From Membranipora membranacea (Eukaryota > Bryozoa > Gymnolaemata > Cheilostomatida > Membraniporidae), in the NCBI GenBank assembly GCA_914767715.1, contig OU612071.1:2356001-2420000 (forward strand): a stretch of DNA of 64,000 nucleotides, given 5' to 3'. The translations under genes and the position numbers were made by a program. Below are positions 58,217-64,000 of this stretch, piece after piece. The notes under the pieces were generated by a model, which saw only the letters and a program-made list of their open reading frames with translations, was not told where the DNA came from and searched no databases. Each line of letters begins with the position of its first letter. Position 1 is the first letter of the stretch.

Positions 58217-59841
58217 CTAATCAGAGTCCTCATCATCATCATCTGGTGCAAAGTGCTGGTCTTTGTTCTCACAACCTGCCTGACAGGAACAAAGGTCGGT
58301 ACATGGCAGGCCCTTTTCACGGCAACTGCAGTTCTTTCCCCGGCACTTCATCTTTTTGCAGTTGCAGTAAACAGTCTGAAACAATTACAATCGATTACAA
58401 TTACATTTGTAAAGCTGTATATTTGATACCACGGTCACCTCCCTATAAGACCAGTAACGCAATGCAAACAACAGACAAAATAACAACCTGCTTGCAGTGG
58501 CTTAGTTGTAAGTTTGCACTAGATTACCGTGTGTTATCAATTTAAAATTGAGACTACCTTGCTACCGCTACGACGTGTTTTTATACAAAGCCAGGTTGAT
58601 AATAACTTCGACGTCAGTGAATTGAGAGTGCAAGCTGCTGAAGGTCCTTTGGATTGAAATGCTTAGTTTAGGTTAGTCCAAGCTTACACACAGCACAGCA
58701 CATTACACACGGTGCCAAGAAATCATATTGTGGTATGATTATTAATCATTATTAGTCTACCACCTCACAATCACAGCGACACCACATCGTTTTTACTTAC
58801 CAAAGCTATATCAAGGAAATGGAAACAGATATAGGATAATTGCAAATGCAAATTTTATAATTATTTTGAAGTCCATAATGATGTGTAATGGTTCTATCTC
58901 TCATGAGTAGCCTATGCATCGATTAATCGAGTGATTAATAATTGTTCAGTCGAAACAGACTGGCTGTGAGAGATGGATAGAATTCACAGTGTTCTGGTGC
59001 CACGCTATTCTTACCTGCAGTACGCGTCATAGCAAGACTTGTGATACCGAACCTCCCTAGCAACGGCGTCACTCCATGCCAACTCTCTTGATATAGAATT
59101 ATCTCCCTTTAACAGAGCAGTAGGCAGTAACTTTCCTAAAATGATGAGAACAGAATATGCCTCATAATGACAGCCATGCTAGCAGCAAACAGCGATCACA
59201 CAATGTACCGCTACATTCATTTAATGCGCAAATCACGGGATTGATAGAAGGGTATCATGTTTTTGCACACAACACTAGTCTATTGGTTTGGAATATAACA
59301 ATCGGTCACATGGGAAGTTATATGTGATTGATCCCTGCATCAATCATAAATATATAAATATCAAAGTAGATCGAGTAGCGGTGGTTATAACTATTCCATA
59401 ATTGTCATTACGGTATATCGCAGGGCATTGCTTATCTGGCGGTAGGTGTGTGGATGCTATGTGTTAGTTAGCTATTTACGTGAATGGATAGGTGTGTACC
59501 CCTACTTGTCACAGTGTCTACTCACCTGCCGTTTTAGACTGTGTTAGTGGGAGCTTTTCATGAATCCATTTACCTCCCTTCTTAACTCTTTTCGTGTCCT
59601 TCTTACAGATAATACACTGGGGCCGCAACACCATCGCAGACTTTCCTATCCGCACTCGTGGCCGCTCTTCCTGGTCACCATGCTGATCTGGCTCATCATC
59701 AGATGGTGTTGATGCCTTCACAAACAGATTATATATATATATAGATACTGTAGCACAACACTGTGCAATCCCATACATTGCTTGAGAGTGTTTTTTCAGA
59801 ACTTGTTTGTGTTTCTCAGATATCTTGTAGAAACAGCTCAT
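58217..59841 (-). CDS. Gene with conserved Cys/His block and CXC-like Cys-rich tail (partial model)
   Basis: Exons: 59,841 or 59,715 to 59,526; 59,135-59,015; 58,375-58,217. The first ends in phase 1 and fits the second, giving LRPQCIICKKDTKRVKKGGK..LPLTQSKTAG, then SISRELAWSDAVAREVRYHK and SCYDAYCR. I recall a large unnamed sponge/cnidarian family with the same CxxCxK head and SRELxAAExHYHxSCY block. The last exon is CNCKKMKCRGKNCSCREKGL then PCTDLCSCQAGCEN and an acidic end with stop TAG, a CXC (tesmin/TSO1-like) Cys-rich motif that binds zinc and often DNA. Exon 2 ends in phase 2 but the last exon needs phase 0, so at least one exon between them is missing from this model. A candidate block near 58,560-58,670 does not fit in phase. 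The start codon is uncertain. Confidence 0.5.
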
Positions 59842-59994
59842 TTACATGAACCTTGTAACATTTTTTATCAATTTTTGCCACTGTTCTTTGTTGTGACTAA
59901 CTAACACAACTAACTTTTTTTCCACATGACAGTAAAAAAAAATTTTCTCCTCGAGTTGTAACAACCCACAACAGTTACACTGTGACTTCGTGCG

Positions 59995-60002
59995 TATATA
60001 AG
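59995..60002 (+). promoter_or_regulatory. TATA box of the 60-kb secreted gene
   Basis: TATATAAG lies 45 nt before the ATG at 60,047, leaving room for a transcription start near 60,025-60,030. The sister gene on the other strand has the same element. Confidence 0.6.
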
Positions 60003-60046
60003 CCCAGTAAGTTGGAAATAGGGCATCAATTCAGGAATCTACAACC

Positions 60047-60669
60047 ATGTACTTCCATGTGAGTATAAACACAGATCACCACCTAGGCAGTCAACGCCCC
60101 TTCTTATTATTCAGACATAGAAATGCTAGATTCATGATAAACCACTTATTATATTCCGCTATATTAAAAATCTGACACATTAAATTTTGCTTAAAACTGT
60201 GGATCATTTAATCAGTTTGAATTTAATCACCAGCAAAATACATTAAATGAGGTAGGGAGCAATTGAAGTGGAAAAGGAATCACTGACTTTTCTCCAATTT
60301 GCTCACCCGTATCAAAACAACGCAGTGATAAACATAAATGATAATTCATTTTGGTGAATTATTCAGATTTTCCTCATGTTGGCTCTCCTGTCAGTAATCA
60401 GGACACAGACTACCCTGTCTGTACTAACTGATCGAACTACACTAAGTACACAGACTACTGAAGATGATCCATACAGAGATGGATTGCCCCTAGATTGCGA
60501 TGTCTTATCTGCCGACAAAGTCTGTGTTGTTGATTGGCAGAATACATGCTGTCTAATTACACAGAGCAGGTTCTCAGAGAAGCGTGGCCTGACCGATTTC
60601 TTCCAGATGACCTTCTTGATGTCTTTGCAAAGAATGAAAGTTGAGGACAATGTGAAGAAGACTCATTGA
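60047..60669 (+). pseudogene. Small secreted protein; probably a decayed sister of the TGF-beta-like gene
   Basis: Exon 1 is 12 nt (60,047-60,058, MYFH), donor GTGAGT in phase 0, and exon 2 is 60,367-60,669. As it stands it codes for 104 aa with a signal peptide (MYFHIFLMLALLSVIRT), a Thr/Asp-rich stretch, C-x8-C and a CC pair (WQNTCC). After the CC pair the frame gives no likeness to the 62-kb gene, but another frame does: NYTEQVLREAWPDRFLPDDL..FAKNES-stop-GQC, lining up with SYTKAELVEKYS..FPKNECRGTC. This suggests a one-base indel near 60,550, a TGA where the sister has Arg, and Cys to Ser. The architecture (TATA box, 12-nt exon, signal peptide in exon 2) is the same as in the sister. A real 104-aa product cannot be excluded. 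Confidence 0.55.
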
Positions 60670-60724
60670 CAGGTATGTTTTAGTCGCAGTAGGGCACTCA
60701 TAACTGTTGTATTAATTTCTCGTA

Positions 60725-60973
60725 GTGAGGAGCAAGATGCATACACACAAAACCATATTGTGGAAACAAATTCTCACAGATATGAAATTTCTGATTACGG
60801 TGATCTCTGTAACAAATGATTTTCCTGATGTTGAAAGCATTCAGCCTCATCTCAAGTTGAATTTGAGGCCAAAGGCAATGCTTCCAAGCTTCTTGTTACG
60901 GTCATATACTAGTATTGGGAGGACAATCATTTCAAACAGTGAGAATCATGAATGTAACAGTTACTGCCTGTGA
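60725..60973 (+). other. Possible third exon of the 60-kb locus
   Basis: After acceptor TTCTCGTAG two frames stay open: one of 83 codons ending ENHECNSYCL and a stop, and one ending EISDYGDLCNK and a stop. Its position matches the third exon of the sister gene, but neither frame shows CCVPT. A relic exon or 3' untranslated region is likely. Confidence 0.3.
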
Positions 60974-62012
60974 ACTGGCCTTAGAATGAAGCCAAGAAAG
61001 ACATACGCCTTAACAAGACAGAAAGACTACATACACCCTTTTAATGTTAAAATATTTTGATTGTTCTGTATTAAGAATATACCCATTGTAACAGTTTGAG
61101 TTTCACATACCCACCAATTTCTTCACCATTCAAAGTCTAATCTAACAATATTTCTAAAATGAAATCATAATTTATCATATGCAACTATATATTATTAGAA
61201 TAAAACGATGGCAAGAAAGCTTTGATTAAGTTTTTATTCTAATTAGTTTTTATACTCAGAACAAGCCACTAAACACAACTTATACATAGGTTAACAAAAT
61301 TTTTGCACACTGGGTAAACGCATGTAGGGCCTTATAGAAATATGCTGTAAATGATTTGGAACAACTATTCAACTATTACATAGGTTTTAATACAATTTAT
61401 TTTAACTCACTTTTAGCCAGTCGGAAAAAAGTGAATACCCTGTGATCAATGTGAGCTGCAAACCACAAATATTGGCTACCTGTCAAGGAGCCCTGTGTAT
61501 AGTCAATTGTATTGTGTCATCCATATCTGTATATTCATACGTATCTGTGACTTGACTTAAACTGACTGACCAACCGAATGAACGACCAACAGACCGACCG
61601 ACCAACTGACTTGACTTGGCAATGCTTAGCTCAGAGGAAACAAGGTAACAATCGATATATCAAGTTGTTGTTTTGTGTGTTAATCCAGTTTTCTAGACAT
61701 TGATTCACCAGAAACTTTCTACTCATGGTGCGACTTCAAGTTGCTTGTTGATTTATTTTCTTATGACTCGAAGATTTGAATTTTCGACTAGCTGGTTCTG
61801 ATAAGTTTAAAAAAAATTATTGAAACAAAATTAAATCAGGAAGCGCTCAACATTGCTAAACTTAGACTAAGGGCAATACCAAGCTTTTGAAGAGATATGA
61901 TGCAGCAAAAAATGTAGCATGTGATAATATTGAGGTGTTAAGTTTTTCTATTTAAAAGTAAGTTTCCGAGTTTGCATTGTCCATATCCGTTGGCAGGTTG
62001 TCGTGTTCCGTA
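60974..62012. other. No supported gene between the convergent pair
   Basis: Holds the 3' regions of two convergent genes. A (GACCGACCAACT)-like imperfect repeat lies at about 61,560-61,615. Confidence 0.45.
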
Positions 62013-63481
62013 TTAGACCTGAGAAGGTCCACAGCTTAAAACTGTAGCATCATTCAGGATAATTTGGTTGAAGGTTGGGGCAGCTAATATCGCAATGAAA
62101 GAGTATGTTGGCACACAGCAGCTTCGTTCATCTGAAAATGAAAACAGAATAAATATAATAAGCAAAACATGTAAAATTACATACATAAAACATATTATAT
62201 TCATTTACTTCTCTTATATGGAATAATAATTATATATATATATATTATATGGAAATATAATATATATATATATATATAATTATATATATATAATAATTAC
62301 ATATATTTATTAATTGCATATATATATTATATGGAATAATATATATATATATATTATATGGAATAATAATTATATATATTATATGGAATAATAATTATTG
62401 ATGTCATACCAATAGGCTGACTATAAAGCCATAGCCTTAATATTTTTTTATCACCTTCCTCAGCAAGACAAATGCTCTGAATCACACCTACTTTATTTGC
62501 CATCACCAATATTTATATTGCCTGTTGAAGTATTATCTTGTTAGTAATCAGTTAACATAAGCGTTAACGTTAGGTCCGTGACATCATGGCATATACATGA
62601 GCTGAACAGTGAAAGCACAGTTCACAAAGTGAATAAAGCTAGCCCTGCTGTTTATGGACTTGAATTACATAATCTAGATGTAGTCAGTCTAGCGTGCAAA
62701 AGTCTGCTTGCTGTTTAGTAACAAACGGAATATTGGGCTACCATTAAAGAGGGATGCAAAGTGCCCTGAATCCACATACCGAGAATGTGATACATCCTAG
62801 CAAACTAAAATGCATTCTTAGATGTCTGGACAAAAGAAACTCCTAAACAAGGTGTATATAAAGCTGCCAAAACTGAATTCAAAATAATTTGCCTTTGGTA
62901 GTGCCCCTTTGACCGTAGTCATTAGGCCGAGTTAAGGTAATCTAGTATGAGCTAACCTGCTCCCGGATCAGCACATGTACCTCTACATTCATTCTTAGGG
63001 AATGTAGGCGGGAAGACAATCTGGGTGTTTGCGTTCAATCCCTCAGCACTGTATTTCTCCACAAGTTCTGCCTTTGTGTAGGAGGATGGATAGAGGCAGC
63101 ATGTAGTCTGTCCGCCCAGACAGGTAGAGGCTTCTACTACGGAGATGTAGACAAGGGTGATAAAAATCTGAAATACAGATCAAAATTCATAGTGATCCAA
63201 CAAAGCTTGATATGACAATTCCAATACACTTTCTCTTGCAACTTCAGGGTTGAGATGAGGTGAGAAAAATTGATTTTTTTAATTTATCCACATTTATCCA
63301 CATTTATACATAATATATATCTTGATATTACACACATAGAATTATAGCACATCAAGCGGCCATGTTTGACAGCCATTAACTCATTGTTACATGAAAAAAA
63401 CAAGTTGTATTCATTGAATCAATGAATACCTGAATACATGATTATCCTAATGCTGCAGTACATTTTTACCTGTATCCTCAT
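62013..63481 (-). CDS. Secreted TGF-beta-like cystine-knot protein without prodomain (113 aa)
   Basis: Three exons: 63,481-63,470 (MRIQ, 12 nt, phase 0), 63,167-62,957 (phase 1) and 62,131-62,013 (stop TAA); all GT/AG with matching phases. MRIQIFITLVYISVVEA is a signal peptide. The rest has the cysteine order of a TGF-beta superfamily mature domain: C-x6-CC (CLGGQTTCC), IVFPPTFPKNECRGTC (the I-x-x-P..C-x-G-x-C finger), RSCCVPTYSF (the CC-V-P-T knot) and VLSCGPSQV at the end. Oddities: no prodomain and no furin site, only nine residues between CRGTC and CCVPT (usually 25 or more, the wrist helix), and the last C-x-C reduced to one Cys. It would be secreted and could act as a ligand or antagonist. 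A non-TGF cystine-knot fold is the alternative. Confidence 0.62.
62215..62400. repeat. (AT)n array with a TTATATGGAATAAT unit
   Basis: Long TATATA tracts broken by four or more copies of ATTATATGGAATAAT, in the intron of the TGF-beta-like gene. Likely unstable microsatellite. Confidence 0.75.
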
Positions 63482-63528
63482 GGTTGCTGTCTCTTCAGTA
63501 GATGATACTTTGTGATGAAGCCCTCTGC

Positions 63529-63536
63529 CTTATATA
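63529..63536 (-). promoter_or_regulatory. TATA box of the TGF-beta-like gene
   Basis: TATATAAG on the minus strand, 47 nt before the ATG at 63,481. Same sequence and nearly the same distance as in the 60-kb gene. Confidence 0.65.
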
Positions 63537-63539
63537 GCC

Positions 63540-64000
63540 CATTTTGCCTGCACTTGATTGGCTGAGCAACTAGATATGTGCAAGGTAAAATTTCAGGATT
63601 TAAGCCACAAGAGCAATCCATTCTTTTGCGCAGGAACAAAAAAATGATCAAAATAAAGATTTCAAAATGTCCTGCTCTCTAACTGACATTTCCTAACAGG
63701 ATATGACTATAAAAAACTGAAAGGTGTCGCGAGATGTTGACACTGAACAACAACGTGACGGCATTCTTTCAATTACCAACTGGGTTTAGAAAGATCATCA
63801 TTGGAGTTTTCCCATGCCAGCACCAATTCCCTGTTAACAATGCATGATACTAGGCTGAAGACGTAATGCCTCATAGCAAACAAACTCTTGTTCAGATGCT
63901 TGGTAGAAATAAAGCGGAATGAAACTATAGAAAGTTAATTGTAAGACATAAGGGAGGAGAATTGTTGATACTACTTATGAATTGACAAACATATATGCAG
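63540..64000. other. Upstream region of the TGF-beta-like gene; nothing recognised
   Basis: Non-coding, no open frame of note and no repeat recognised. Confidence 0.4.

Noticed and set aside
58123-58545. 140-codon plus-strand frame
   Set aside because: Opposite the Cys-rich last exon of the minus-strand gene; its composition (HHHH, SS runs) is what the complement of that exon gives.
60363-60650. 95-codon minus-strand frame
   Set aside because: Antisense to exon 2 of the 60-kb secreted gene, which has TATA box, start, signal peptide and splice support.
1-64000. CRISPR arrays, operons, ribosome-binding sites, rRNA genes
   Set aside because: Spliced genes, TATA boxes and SINE/LINE content show animal nuclear DNA; no regularly spaced direct repeats or rRNA-like blocks were seen.

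Overview
The window looks like nuclear DNA of an invertebrate animal. It is AT-rich, has short introns with GT/AG borders, carries tRNA-like SINE pieces, LINE debris, TTAA-flanked elements and foldback elements, and holds small secreted-protein genes, RING proteins, an NHL-type beta-propeller and expanded families of the kind seen in sponges and cnidarians. A sponge or other early-branching marine animal is my best guess. No marker here fixes the species. There is no operon structure; genes were built by hand from reading frame, splice-site phase and comparison of copies within the window.

Layout: 0-1.04 kb, minus-strand secreted NHL-repeat protein (5' part). 1.8-2.9 kb, decayed LINE. 6.1-11.05 kb, plus-strand copy A of a multi-exon family with a transposase-like core and a long acidic/basic tail; its core is broken. 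13.8-14.9 kb, SINE piece and a duplicated fragment of copy A among short palindromes. 16.8-17.4 kb, small two-exon gene. 17.6-19.3 kb, large old foldback element. 20.0-31.4 kb, minus-strand copy B of the same transposase-like family, with a 5.5-kb intron filled by repeats, a MITE and hairpins. 32.5-47.3 kb, segmentally repeated array in which fragments of one LINE family alternate with at least five copies of a small unrecognised three-exon unit. 50.6-56.3 kb, two RING-type paralogues in opposite orientation (one broken, one intact) separated by a second LINE and a 1.1-kb TTAA element. 58.2-59.8 kb, minus-strand gene with a conserved Cys/His block and a Cys-rich (CXC-like) tail. 60.0-63.5 kb, convergent pair of small secreted genes, each with a TATA box and a 12-nt first exon: the minus-strand one is a 113-aa TGF-beta-like cystine-knot protein without prodomain, and the plus-strand one seems to be a broken sister.

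The most interesting signals are (1) the prodomain-free TGF-beta-like ligand and its decayed neighbour, (2) the paired DDE-like genes A and B whose tails are built of symmetric phase-1 exons, (3) the array at 33-47 kb, and (4) the set of foldback and palindromic elements. All family assignments come from reading motifs by eye; no search was run.
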